DNA of 64,000 nucleotides, taken from the NCBI GenBank assembly GCA_037176845.1, contig JAYKXP010000106.1:62001-126000 (forward strand). The letters run 5' to 3'. Below, in pieces: positions 44,512 through 55,715 of the stretch. A program made the translations under genes and the position numbers. Every line of letters starts with the position of its first letter. Within the stretch, counting starts at the first letter, position 1. Under the pieces are notes generated by a model. That model was not told the DNA's origin and searched no databases. It saw only the letters and a list, made by a program, of their open reading frames with translations. This DNA comes from Paramarasmius palmivorus. Lineage: Eukaryota > Basidiomycota > Agaricomycetes > Agaricales > Marasmiaceae.

Positions 44512-45179
44512 AACGTCTTTAACGCTGCTCTTACCTGCTTGCATTAATTCCTGCTTTCTTTCACTCTTATTGATTCTCAGAGGCTTTGACGTGCAGCTAG
44601 CTAATCCTACCGCACTATTTTCTCTGCCACATTCCTTGGCTCCGGTCATTTAGTCGTTCCTTTCGCCAATGCCGAACGCGTGCGTGTATATATATCCTTT
44701 TACATCCGGGTCTTATGTCTTTATCCCTCTCATACCCATTATAATCGCAACTGTTTTAATCTTGTTAGATCCTGGTGACGAGGTGTTTCGACGCGTTTTG
44801 GGTCTATCCATGAGATCGGCGCTTGCTCACGAAGCACCGTTGCCTTGCCACAACGACCATGTCGTCTTGTAACCATTCGGTGAGTAGTTGAACCCATTGT
44901 TGTTACCTAGATTATGGTTGACTTACTTTCCAGGACGAAGTGGCAGATTGAGTTCTCGAGTGCAAAAAAAACGAATTCATTCCTCAAAGTTCCCAAACGT
45001 GTCGTTTGACGCCCTGTGTTCGTATTCTCGTCCTTGCGAAGGACATACATCCAGTTTATTAACGTATCTTGGGGACGAGGTGCTGGTCCCTGTGACGCCC
45101 TCATCTTCATACGATGTCGAGTCGCCTCGAGGGACCTAGGTGTACAGGAGCGTCGTAGGCTGAGCTCGCTATCCCCTCA
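44512..45179. other. No supported gene
   Basis: 3' flank of the G-alpha gene and a gap. Weak minus-strand similarity to F-box sequence is possible near its right end, but I cannot show it. Confidence 0.4.
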
Positions 45180-45860
45180 TTCTAAGACACGTCACTGTAA
45201 TCACCATCGACACGATTCGTCAATGGGTGGTATACCTGAAGCGCACGGTGAAATGCGTCTTCGTTTCGTGCAGTTAAAGATGGATGTTCGACTAGATGGA
45301 TCGCTATGAAACAAGAAACGTGGAAGAGGGCGACAGTGATTACATTAAACCTGCTGTATTCCGCTTGGATTCTTCCTCGTAGAGCCAAAGCATATGTAGA
45401 ACCTGGCGTGGACATACTATCGACAACGCGCGCAAAAATTGTGTCTAGACTCTTCGCAGGAACCGGTGCAAACCAACTTGGACGCTCCGATATAGTGGAT
45501 CTCTATCGGTCTCGAAAGTCTTCAAGCTTCAAGACGAGGTGGATTCGCTGGATTTCTTCTTCGTAGCGCTGGAGTTTTGTCGCTCCTCCTGTAAAACAGC
45601 CTGGGTTCGCGCAACAAACATCTGCGACGATGGTATAATCGCAGGGACAGGAACCAGTGGTGGATATGGGTAGTATCGAAGAAGCTGAAGACGTGAAGTA
45701 AGTCGAAGCTGAAGGTATTGAATATTGAACGTTGAACCCTCTATCTCCGTTGGCACCGTGTCCAAGGCGGTGCTTTTGCAATCACTTCTAGCACAGGAAT
45801 TTGCACACAGACCGTCACAGACGTAATTTGAACAAAGAAATGCCATACACCTGTCTCGCA
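45180..45860 (-). pseudogene. Type II F-box relic
   Basis: Minus-strand fragments resemble the N-terminal third of the 23.1 and 29.8 kb genes. ARTQAVLQEER (near 45610) matches ARTMAVLQEER. In another frame KLQRYEEEIQRIHLVLK (near 45560) matches the coiled coil. DNA at about 45260-45310 ('tttcatagcgatccatctag', then 'tcgaacatccat') matches the block encoding MKRSIWSNIH at 24.27 kb. Frameshifts lie between the pieces and the F-box core and LRR region are gone. It sits just upstream of and divergent from GNQYN copy D, the same relative position as the intact type II gene next to copy C. Confidence 0.65.
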
Positions 45861-47112
45861 CCTGTCAATAATATGAGGTTGGCTGCTGTGAGCATTGACA
45901 ACCTTGAAAACCTATTCCTCGTTCGCCCACATGAGCTTCAACAACTGTTCCCAGGTCGTGATCCATGGCCATGCGATCAACAATGTCGAGGGTAACCAAA
46001 TCAATACCTCGCAGACGATTACTGCCGAAGTCGTCAATATCGATAGCCAGATGGAGAAGGAACGTACCGAATATGATGAGGTGTGTATTCTCCCATACGA
46101 GATTGTCTACCCACTGAGTACTGTGTAGTTTGAAGAAGTGAAACGGGGCCACATTGTCACCTTAAAGAGACTACATAGTAAAGATCTGCGGGAACGGGAA
46201 CGGGGATGGGTTGAATGGGAATTGAAGGATGGGGAATTGGTCCGCAAGCCAGGCAGATCAGCCCAAAGGACAATTTGCACGGTACAAGTGTGCCCAGACC
46301 AGCAAAGTAAATACACTGCAGTCATCTACGAGGGCAAGGACGCACACTTGGCCTGGAAGGAAGACTTTGAGCACTTTTCTCGTGCTTGCTTGGGGTTCGT
46401 TTTCGTCGTTCCCACTACATGATACATCAATTGCTGAGCAGTGAGAATTGAACAGGACACCTGAAACATGGCAGCTCTACGGCCTGAACCGCTCCAAAAT
46501 CCCGTTGCTCATCTTTCATGGCGGTATGTTTCGTTTTTTCTAATATAATGTTCTTCTCAGATTTGTGTGGTAGAATTGGTACCTCTTGCAAATTTCTACA
46601 AAGAGTCGTTTTTGGGGGGTACTTATTTGTGGTCGTTGCTGGTACATCCCAATTTAGGTTTTATCTTTCCTGCTGATATAATTTTTCTCTTAGCGAGACT
46701 TGAACTCTGTCCCGTCGGAGATATGGCTGAACATGGGAGGGAATCTGTGCAAGGGACTCAAAGGGCCTGATATAACAATTCCACATGCATACGCCGACAT
46801 TGTCGTTCCCTCTGCCTCAGTACAAATGCTGCAAGACGACATCTGCTTCAAATTCTTTCAGCAGTTCTCATCATTGGAGTTGGAGAAAGACATTCTACAC
46901 AATGCATACCAGTATTATAGACTTGCATACCTCGACGATCTATTCCCCAAGCAAATGAATCACCACCTACCCTCAGATCACACCCCTTCTCACTGGATGG
47001 CTGAAGATTACTGCCAACAGCTATTTCGAAATCCACCACATCACCTCACACTGGACATGTTCAATGGGCTTCGTTTTGATACTCTTTACTCTCCTTCCCG
47101 GGGGGCTGTTGC

Positions 47113-47649
47113 TAGTCTCGAGAACCAGACTGACGATACACACTGACGATCACAAGTGATGTGTGTGTATGTAGTCTGGAACATACCCAGGGTCCGCGCG
47201 CCTTTGGATTTTTTGCTGAGGTAATCATGAGTTCCCACGGCCAGTCCCTCTGTATTTCGCGGCCATGTCGAACAGCTTCATACATTTTATCTTCGTACTT
47301 TAAATGATCTCATGTATATATGTAGCAGGAGAGTTGAGGAAAGTCTTAGAACGTGGAAAGTCACGGATTTCCTCAAGCCAACCTCACGCGATTTTGGTGA
47401 CAGCCGACGCGCCTGATTTTTCTAGCTCGCTGGAGGCGACAGGCTGCTACAAAAATTGGTGAGTTAGTTGACACGATCCCTATCAATGTATTTTAGTACA
47501 AATATAAGAAAAATGTCCTTTGAGGATGGTTTTGTGAGGTCAAAGGTAGGGCGAGCGGCGTTCGGTTAACCGGCACTGACTATAACCGGGCGTGATTAGC
47601 TCAGCAAAATTTCCAGCGGCTACGTTACCCTGAGAAAAAAACAAGACTA
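47113..47649. mobile_element. 537-bp non-autonomous element in a coding exon, 9-bp target duplication
   Basis: Copy E reads straight through 'ggagctgttgcaaggtaccc'. Copy D instead has 'ggctgttgc' (47104-47112), 537 bp of unrelated sequence, and 'ggctgttgc' again (47650-47658), after which the family sequence resumes ('gaggtgcccagg'). The ends are short inverted repeats, tagtct(c)g... and ...aagacta. There is no coding capacity. It brings stop codons after YSPSRGAVASLENQTDDTH. A 'ctag' at the right junction could act as a splice acceptor. Confidence 0.85.
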
Positions 47650-48542
47650 GGCTGTTGCGAGGTGCCCAGGCCTGAGCAGTGTGCCCTGGTATTTTTGTCT
47701 CCATGATGGCCTGGTGAATCAGACAAAAGTGAGGGATGACTTGACTCGGTGAGTGTGGGTGGGTGTTATGGTTTGGTTTGTTTGTACTGATCTCTACAGT
47801 TTCAAGCTAGATGACCCACAGCATGTTGAGGTTTTTACCATGCGTCTATGGCAGAAAAACTTCTATGAGAGTTGGTTGACACAAAGTTCAAGGATCATGG
47901 ATACCCACGAGATGTCAGGAATGGAAGAACAATGTTGTATGTCTTCCCTCTCCACTGTATTCAGAACAGAACTCATCATCCTTCTTCTCAATAGTCATAG
48001 TTCACCCACTTGTGTTCCACCTCTCAGGATCAAATCAAAAACCCTCACTCAGAGTCAAAAACCTCCCACTCATCTACATTTTCATCTACTCTCCTCCTTT
48101 GTCAATACCAGAATGGATATCATATACAAGGGGAAGCACCCGATCCCACTTTTGGTCTTTGGATGAGAATGGTCAATCTGAGATGTCAGAGGAGGAATGT
48201 TGGCAGTGGGGGGTTCCAGTGCTTCAAGTTGATGAATCAAGATTATCTCGCGAGCTTTTTTACTGGCCAACCCATGTCTACACCTCCCTCCACAAGTGGC
48301 AAGTAGCCCATGGCTTTGACCCTACCACCACTGATTGGGCTCAAAGCTTGGGGTATCCAGAGTTGGAGATTGTTGGTGGAAAGAAAGAGGAAGCACGGTT
48401 TGAGGGAGTTCAAGGTCTGTTCAACTCTTTGGTTTCTCATTCCTGAACTGATTTTTGATTCTTCAGATTATGCATCTTATCTCAGGAAGCTGTGTGAACA
48501 AGACACAGAGTTACAAATGGGTACACCTGTGCAAGCTCAAGG

Positions 48543-48551
48543 TCTGTTACC
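48543..48551 (+). repeat. Left target-site duplication of the large transposon
   Basis: tctgttacc, identical to 53280-53288; it begins at the second base of the donor GT of the host intron. Confidence 0.9.
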
Positions 48552-48612
48552 GAGGGTCAACAAGATGCGGCAAACAGACTCATTTCAAGAGCGGCACATG
48601 AGCGGCACACTG
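48552..48612 (+). repeat. Left terminal inverted repeat region
   Basis: Imperfect inverted repeat with 53220-53279; the identical core is at 48560-48582. Ends in two 'gcggcac' motifs. Confidence 0.85.
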
Positions 48613-48786
48613 CTGTTTCTCACCACAGATGCAGTACATTCGCTTCAAGCTCGGCTGATCCAATTCAAATACGGTACACTCACGACTTAGAGTCCAAAAA
48701 ACAGGGATATGATTACCGTATCACAGCCGAGTCTATTATACAAGTAAAATAGTCAAGTAACATACATTAGGTTCAACAAAAATACA

Positions 48787-51700
48787 CTAGTCACATCTAG
48801 CACGCTTTGAAAGTGACACAACATTCTCCGCTGCACGTTTACGCGTAACGATACCACATCCCGGAATGATATTCGATAAGTCCATGTCTTCCCGTCGTCC
48901 CATAACTCTTTCATCCCATTGTTCGGGGATATCAGTGTCCACCTGAGCCACAGATTCAATGAGTGGCGAAGAGGGTAACGGTGATAAGGACAATGTCAGA
49001 GGTGGTAGAAGAGGTAGCTCATCCATTGCGTCACTACTCGGGTAGTACGCATTCGCGGAATCTTCAAGCACAACAGGACCACCGAGTTGCCAACCAAAGG
49101 GACTGTTTGGCGCGGGTAAACCCGATGAGCCCAATGGCTCAGATAATGCCTTGAGCGCTTCGTCAGCAAGGAACTCATTGAGACCCTGTAGAAACGCTGG
49201 GTCGTATTCGAAAGACTGGTCTGGATTGAGGTCGGGTAGTGGCATATGCGGCATAGACGTATCTGTACCTGAGTTGACAGAAAGTGTATCTCTGTCGCCG
49301 AGAACAGGTCGAGGTTCAGTTGCCGGTGAAACGGGAACCAATAGCAATTGAGGGAGGGTGTTGGGATCGTCTGAAGCACAATTCAGTTGATTATCGGGGT
49401 TCTAAAGCAAATCAACCTGCCTTGGACCACCGTCGTTGAAGTAGACACCTTGGCTCTTCCGCTAGAGCTCGATTCGGCAGATTTTGCCTTCGGTCCTTGA
49501 GGTTTGTTGCTGAATAGCTTATTCACACCTCCTGACGATGATGAATGTGACGCCTTGAGCTCTTGCAGCTGTTCTTTCAGAGCCTTCTCCCGGGCGAGTG
49601 ATTCCTTGCGGCTCTCCTTCTCTGTTGAGATCTTGTCTTGGAGATCAGATGCCTCACTTGCCGCCTTTTGAGACTTGTGGGCCTTTTCTCTTGCTAAGTC
49701 CTGTCGGCGAATGTTGCGTGATACTCGGTCTACCAGATTGTTGCTTGAGTTTTGGACAACACCTGATGTCTCAGTGACTTTGATGAGGCGTGCAACGTCG
49801 TTGTCAACCTTACGAGCACTGTTCAAAAGCGAGTTCAGTTCCATACAACCTCAAAAACAGGATATACACACCTTTCGACTGCTACAACCAAGGTTAGATT
49901 GATGCCGGTGAGGTTGTTGGTCCAATGGTGCTGTGATTCACCCGTGTTGGTGTTAGGTAAGATAGCATCCCAATCTTCTGCATACATCGGCGAGAGTGCC
50001 TTGATGAGGCAGGGTAAAATCCACGGAAACGAGAGCTTATGGTCCCACCATGCTAATGTCTCATCAGTTGCACTGCATAGAAACCACGCACGAAATATAA
50101 CATACCAGATATTGCCTTTTGGTTCATCTTCTTAACGTGCGATGTAAAACCATCGACTGCCTGGCGTGACTCGAGGTGAACAAAATTGAGCAGTGTATGA
50201 TAGTCGTCAGAGGAGATACCAATGGACCTAAATGGTAGAATAGCCCTGCAGTGGTACAGAGTAAGCTTCTGTGGACTTTGCAATACAAAGAGCTTACCGG
50301 CGTGCGTGCACATGACACAGCCTGAAGATGTACGGCAGGATATCAGCTGCATTTTGTGTGTCGATACCACTGTGCTCAGGGATGTTTGTTGGTAGGAAAG
50401 ACTGAGCCATGCCCATAGCATGAGCAATCTCCATGTCGGCATTCACACCAGATAGGGTTCCACCTGGTGTCAAACGTTTGAACCGCAAAGGTTTCCCTGT
50501 GAGCGAAAACACAAGTTCCTGCAACACATCATACATGATCTTGTAGTGTCCAGTGTCGGCTCGATCCAAGTAGATGCGCAAAACAGTGACCGCTAATCAG
50601 AAAGTTAAGCATGAATACGGCCGGGTTAAAGCTGGTACACGTACCTTGCTGTAGACCACGGTGAAAAAGAGACATCTCCCATTCTGTCATTTCGTGAAGT
50701 CGTTTAAATGCTCCGTCCCCTTCAAAACACTTGACATCATGGAGAAAGTTGAGGAGGTAAGGCACAGTCGTCACAATTATGGTGCCGCCTCCTGGAGTGG
50801 ATATAAAGCGGTGAATGTATTGCTCCTCCTTTGACTTGAGGCGCTCAATGGAAAACAGGTTGAAGAGTCCTATGTGTCATTAGTAAGCTTTCGAGACCGA
50901 CGAGCTCAGTATACACATACCTGTTATATGAAAGCCGTGAGGGTAGCTTGCCAATTTCTCAGCGTGAATGAGATCACGCTTCTTGCGATGATCATGGAGG
51001 CCGCTATCAAACTCCGACGGCAACTGGCCCTCCATAATCTTTGACGTTGTTGGTGCTTAAAACATATCAGCAACAAGAATTACGATGACAACAGAACCAC
51101 AAACCAAAGTCAACCTCTTGCCGAGTGGCTCCAATTGATCCGGTTGCACGAATACATTCCTTATACGTCGCCTTGGCTGTCTTCGTCAACTTGTCCTTTG
51201 GTACCATGGGATGGGAATGAGGGACGTGCTTATGGTGGTACAAGATAGCCATCCGTTTGGTTTCGTCCGTGGGGATCAGCATAGTGCGCTCAACATTGCA
51301 TTTACAATGCACAATGGCACCTGCCTTGGCAGCTCCATTCACGATGTGGGGATGTGCTGAAGAGCTGTTTAGTAGAAGTCAAATTGGAGATATCCAAAAC
51401 TCACGGCATTTGGAAAGTTTGTTGCCAACACGGGGGGAAACCAACACACCACAGTTTTGGTCCTTAGAATCTGATGATTCACCATCCAGAACCTTCTTGA
51501 GGACTTTAGGGTCGACTTGATTCCACAGTGACTGAGTCTGATGGCCCTTCTTCCAGTCGGGTCGCCATTCACTGCAGCCCATAAACTTTCGGGAACCCTG
51601 CACACTTATGTTCAGCAAGAACTTTGGGTAAGTAATGAATCTCTTACACTTGATTTTAGCACCGGAACACCCGTACAATTATTACCGCTCTTATCGCGTG

Positions 51701-52995
51701 CAGGGCATGACCTTCGGCGGATCACATTCAGAAATCTGTATAGCATTAAATGAAGATGTAACTCATGATAAGTGTGAGACTTACGCAGCAGCTATACTCT
51801 CCGGTGTCGTACCCTCTTCGGACTTGGCCTTCTTCCTCACAGCAAGAACCCTGTCGCGTGACTCTGTCTCTAGACCCCAACGCTTGACAGCTAACAAGTC
51901 AGGATCAATGAATTCACAATGGAATAACCCCTTGCAGCTGACGCGGCTCCGTCGACAACTGATCCAATCTGAATCTGGCCCAAATCTTGCATTGACGCTT
52001 GGCTGACCAGTTCCAGTGGGCCCCTTGAACGATTCATTGTCCTGGTACCAGCCTGTCATCAGTCCACACCGCAGAATGGTATGAAAGGTACTACGTACAT
52101 GGTCCTTGATGATATGGTCAACCGTATACTGCAGTCCTGTCTTTGGGTCAATGATATTGTATTTCGGATCGCTGACATCTATGATGACCGCCGTCGGCAC
52201 CTTGAAAGCAGGGTAGAACGATGCTGGTTTGTTGATTCGCTCAAGACGCTGGGCTGTCCACTCTCGTGTGATCTTGAACTTCGAGACTCCGACATACATC
52301 TCAGCCCTGATGGTAGGATCATCCCAGTCGGTATCAGACTTGACCCACCCAACAACTGGTTCCTCTAGAAACACATGAGATTATTGCAATACACGTAGCT
52401 GTGAGTGTTCTACCTTTGGATTCCCTGCCGTCTTCATATTTCATGCCTTTCTTTGAACCATCCGCCTCAGTTTCCGATTCGTCGTCCGAGTCCATGATCA
52501 TATGGACCTTGTGTCTGTCCTCGACAATGGTACAGAGTCTGCAGGTAGAAATTAGCACAACACATCTCAAATGAAATCGTCAACTACATACCGAACGTTC
52601 CCATCCAATTCATCTTTGATTACCGGATCATGGGGTTCGGGCTTAACAACCAGTTCGCTGGCAGTGGGCCGTATGATTTCAGGTACTGGTTCAGCCTTGA
52701 CAAGGGGTTCGGGCGGAGGTGACGACGCGACCATGGTTAGACCATCCGAGTCTGGCTCCTGGATGGCTACATCGAGTAGGAAGTTGTTGAATTCTTGTAC
52801 ATCAATCCAATCATTGGTAAGAAAAAGGTGGGCATTCTTCTTTATGTAGCTAGCAGTGAATTTCTAGAAGGAGACGGATCAGACAGTGCAAGTTAAGCAG
52901 GAATGAGCACGCACGTAGTCCCTAAATTCCTGTATCGCCTCGCTAGAGAGTGCCTTGATGAACCGTTTATCTGTGTTGGTTTGCACCGGCGGCAT
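48787..52995 (-). CDS. Transposase (Mutator-like, Cys/His-cluster N-terminus, coiled-coil C-terminus)
   Basis: Multi-exon gene within the transposon. Exon 1 is 52995-52915 (MPPVQTNTDKRFIKALSSEA). Then KFTASYIKKNAHLFLTNDW, an acidic linker, EEPVVGWVKSDTDWDD, and a Cys-rich region (WISCRRSRVSCKGLFHCEF, CDPPKVMPCTR, RKFMGCSEWRPDW). Next IVHCKCNVERTMLIP...ILYHHKHVPHSHPM (possible WRKY/GCM-like zinc unit) and GSIGATRQEVDF. The catalytic fold follows: CFEGDGAFKRLHEMTEWEMS (first Asp), GVNADMEIAHAMGMAQSFLP (second Asp), LCHVHAR, AWWDHK and NTNTGESQHHWTN (candidate Glu). The C-terminus has a coiled coil (LAREKAHKSQKAASEASDLQ) and a tail ending SLSKRARCD. Introns are 45-60 nt and all could be joined in frame; the last junction near 49425 needs a GC donor. 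The protein family is common in Agaricomycetes; MULE assignment is inferred. Confidence 0.85.
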
Positions 52996-53219
52996 GGTGA
53001 GAGTGACACGGGCTTTCAACGAGAGTCTGTGGTGGTAATGAAGAGAGAATGACGAATAAACATTGCCATTGTCAACGCGTCCTGTCTTGCTACGATCGCG
53101 TCGCGGAACGTGGTCGCAGTGAAGGACAAGACTCGTTATTTGTATATGTTGATTTTTCTTGGTCAAATTTCCCAAACTCGGAGTGTGCCGCTTTTCGCTC
53201 TATGAACGGCAGTGTGCCG

Positions 53220-53279
53220 CTCTTCTGCTCAGTGTACCGCTTCTCATCTGAGTCTGTTTGCCGCATCTTGTCTATCCTC
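53220..53279 (-). repeat. Right terminal inverted repeat region
   Basis: Reverse complement matches the left end; the core begins 8 bases in from the outer end. Further 'agcggcacac(t)' motifs continue inward to about 53182. Confidence 0.85.
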
Positions 53280-53513
53280 TCTGTTACCCATCTGATTGTT
53301 TCTGTGCTAGGTTTACCATCTTACTCCACAGAAACAGCCACGTTTACTGAGCTTCCGCTCACAACGCCTACGCCAGAATCTTCACCAATACCCGTCTCAA
53401 ACTCGATTTCCGAGTGCAAGAGAAAATTAACATCCGAGGATTCCCATGCACAAGTTGGGCATAACGAACGTTCTGGGGAACGTCCGAAGAAAAGAGGAAG
53501 AAGCACACGCTAG

Positions 53514-54099
53514 AGAAACCAATCACAACACACAGAAAAGCCGAGTTGTTGGTGAATCAAACACTATCCATTGTGTAATCATGTCATGCTAAGGGGTCTC
53601 CAGGTACTCGACTCCATGTCTTTACTCACGTTATTGGGACTTTGTTTTGTTTTTTGTCAGGCTGTCCACTTTGTACCGTGACACTTGCTTGATTTGCATC
53701 AGTATACCCATACACCCAGTTGTAGCCTATGTAAAAAGCAAGCTGGCTCACAAATAGCCACCAGTAATACTAATAGATTATCATGTCACTACCGAAATGC
53801 CGTCGAGATTCCAAGAGCGTCTCTTCTACGCTCGTACATGTTATCGTAGACGTTTCTGCATATATGTCGCTAGCTATTGAGAAAGTCCGTCAATATACCC
53901 TGTAAACGATACGCCCTAGTCATAAAAGTCGAATAGCTCCGTATAAGTATAAGTATCGCCATCGGTGTAGCTGCTAGAGACAAGGAGAATGAGCGCGAGA
54001 TCAATACCACAACTACGAGTATTCGAAACGCTCACCTGACCGAAGGGTATGGGATTTGTCGTGTGTAGACATGCGCGCTAGGAGCGGCCTGGTTTTCAC
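53514..54099. other. 3' flank of copy D, no gene
   Basis: 53590-53690 resembles the 3' flank of copy E at 60636-60740 (shared 'gggactttgttttgttttttgtca' in divergent form). The rest shows nothing. Confidence 0.45.
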
Positions 54100-54700
54100 T
54101 GGTAACCAATAGCTATCAGATGAACCACGTACCGAATCCTGGCTCTCGGTGACTGGTGATACGGGCCTACAGCTTCAGGGTGAGCAACATATCCTCGTTT
54201 CCGACGTGTTTGGCACATTGATGACGGTATTTGTACATTTTTTCGTGCGTCTTTAGCCTCAAACACACGGTAACGATTCTTCATCTTCTTTCTCTTCATC
54301 GGCATCGCCGTCTCTTAGATTTTCAGTTTCGTCAGCCAGGTTCCGGTGAAAGCAAGAAGGGAAGCGACGTACGTCACCCAAGAGAAGCCCAGTTGGGTCA
54401 TTCTTCTTTTCCTGTACTCCCTGAGACGCACTGTCAGCGAACACAGAGTGTACCACGAGCGCCGAGTGACGATGCCCATAGCCGCTGCAATGTCCACGGT
54501 GCTGTTCTAAACAGGACACGACTTGAGGTGGATATTCTTTGTCGTCGTTCGTTGGCTTTATCTGTGAACTCCGGAGTGAAGGGCATAAGAATGAGATATG
54601 AGATTCGCAGTGTAGAGAACATACCTTGATTTGTTGTTTGAGATCCAGGAGCGGCCTGATGACTCGAACGAGCTGGATACTGCATGAACAAGTTAACACT
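54100..54700 (-). pseudogene. Relic related to the uncharacterised gene at 61.4-62.5 kb
   Basis: Minus-strand QGVQEKKNDPTGLLLGD followed by a GTACGT donor-like site corresponds to ARQTQYHDRNLTVLLLGD followed by GTATGT at 61.8 kb. The next stretch, with an acidic reading DGDADEEKEDEES, corresponds to DADADKEEEDKDVSED. The upstream exons (the QQTWQTHLL and SDMFFQILFMAI blocks) were not found. Probably a partial copy. 54701-55129 has no supported feature. Confidence 0.45.
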
Positions 54701-55129
54701 AACCAGTGGCTATCAGACGAGCGACGTACCGAATACCCAGGCCCTCTCTTAGCGGCATGACTTCATAGTGAGCTTGTTTTCTCTTTTCTGACGCGTCTAA
54801 CAGATTGAGAATATCAGTTGACGTAGAAGCGAGCTGCAAATCAGACAGCTTACCCCTCTGCTTAGAGAACCCGAGAAATATCTCTAGGAGAAACTATTGA
54901 CGATAGGGATCTTTAGCCCAACTCCCAGATTATCTTCAGCGGAGTTGCGTTGACGATAGGCCCGAATAATGCATGTCGAGTTACTGGGGATGACATCTAA
55001 ACGACCAGGAAGATTTTGTGGGGCCCTGGACTTTTCAATGAGTAATTTCTAGGCTGAATGAGGCTGGAAGACATACTGGACCTGTTAGATGATGCTAGAG
55101 TCGCATCATGTCGAAGGGATTGCTTTCTG

Positions 55130-55500
55130 TGCTACAGTCCGGGTAAGCTAAAATCCTCTGCCTCGGAAATATAAACCACAGTCACCGATTCATGTATAAT
55201 TCTCCCACTCAATATTCGAATCCCGCAGGATACAGCCAATGCCTTTCTATAAACTTGAGCCGTGCGTTGAATAGTGCCTGATAGGATGTAGGGTGCATCT
55301 GTGAGCAACACGAGAAGCACCAGCTTTCGAGAAGAGTCGTGGTGATGGTTGTGGGGAAAGCCGCGACTCTTTATCCGGTTTTCCCATCATCGACAGCAAC
55401 CACTCCAGGCAATCTTCCTCCAACTACGACACTATTCATTATTCACCATCTAGCCTTGGCCCTTGGACGACGCCCATACGTTACACGTCCCATCGCCCAA
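55130..55500 (+). repeat. Dispersed repeat, copy 2
   Basis: 55336-55500 aligns with 62790-62960: 'gaagagtcgtggtg', 'tttatc.ggtt.tcccatca', 'tcgacagcaaccactc.agg', 'attcaccatcta'. On the minus strand, 55140-55320 reads KLVLLVLLTDAPYIL...RKALAVSCGIRIL, resembling KLVLFMLTIHSAYRD...SLSVVTEE at 62.7 kb. Probably a decayed exon of a membrane-protein gene family. Confidence 0.55.
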
Positions 55501-55715
55501 CAATCATCGAGACACGCGACAAAAACTTGAGCTATACACTCAAAGCCTGTAGACTTTGTTGCATGGCTCCAGGCAAGGATTTGCAAACGACGCGTCATCC
55601 TCTTCACTCCATACTCGGTCGCAGTAGGATTCATCGCCGTCACCAGGAAAAAAGAAAACAAACAGAAGAAAGCGTTAATCCTGACTAAAGTCAGATAGCT
55701 TCGCCTCCCCACATT

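Larger units (their letters stand above)
48552..53279. mobile_element. Complete 4,728-bp DNA transposon (Mutator/MULE-like), autonomous candidate
   Basis: Bounded by identical 9-bp direct repeats and carrying terminal inverted repeats. Both ends begin gagg, and positions 9-31 from each end (starting acaagatgcggc, ending cagactca) are identical between left end and reverse-complemented right end. Subterminally the motif agcgg(c/t)acac(t) recurs at least twice on the left (near 48590 and 48602) and three times on the right. The element contains one multi-exon minus-strand transposase gene with no visible interruption. The 9-bp duplication, catalytic motifs and Cys/His cluster point to the Mutator superfamily. 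The clean junction with an intact paralogous intron proves insertion. Confidence 0.92.
45931..53513 (+). pseudogene. GNQYN-family copy D, interrupted by two transposons
   Basis: Starts MSFNNCSQVVIHGHAINNVE then GNQINTSQ. Splice sites match copy E. Blocks: FEEVKRGHIVTLKRLHSKDL, GRSAQRTICTVQVCPDQQSK, WQLYGLNRSKIPLLIFHG, ELVPLANFYKESF, SEIWLNMGGNLCKGLKGPD, LRFDTLYSPSRGAVA, then a 537-bp insertion (47113-47649), then RCPGLSSVPWYFC, FKLDDPQHVEVF, SWLTQSSRIMD, LPLIYIFIYSPPLSIPEW, RSHFWSLDENGQSEMSEEEC, HGFDPTTTDWAQSLGYPELE and YASYLRKLCEQDTELQMG up to 48541. The next intron (48542-53331) holds the 4,728-bp transposon; the last exon (53332-53513) reads ETATFTELPLTTPTPESSPI... and ends KKRGRSTR. Without the insertions the frame is open throughout, so the gene was recently intact. 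Confidence 0.8.

Noticed and set aside
48552..53279. Helitron, KDZ or LTR element as explanation of the large insert
   Set aside because: The 9-bp target duplication, terminal inverted repeats and the transposase motifs fit a Mutator-like DNA transposon; no Rep/helicase, reverse transcriptase or LTRs were found.
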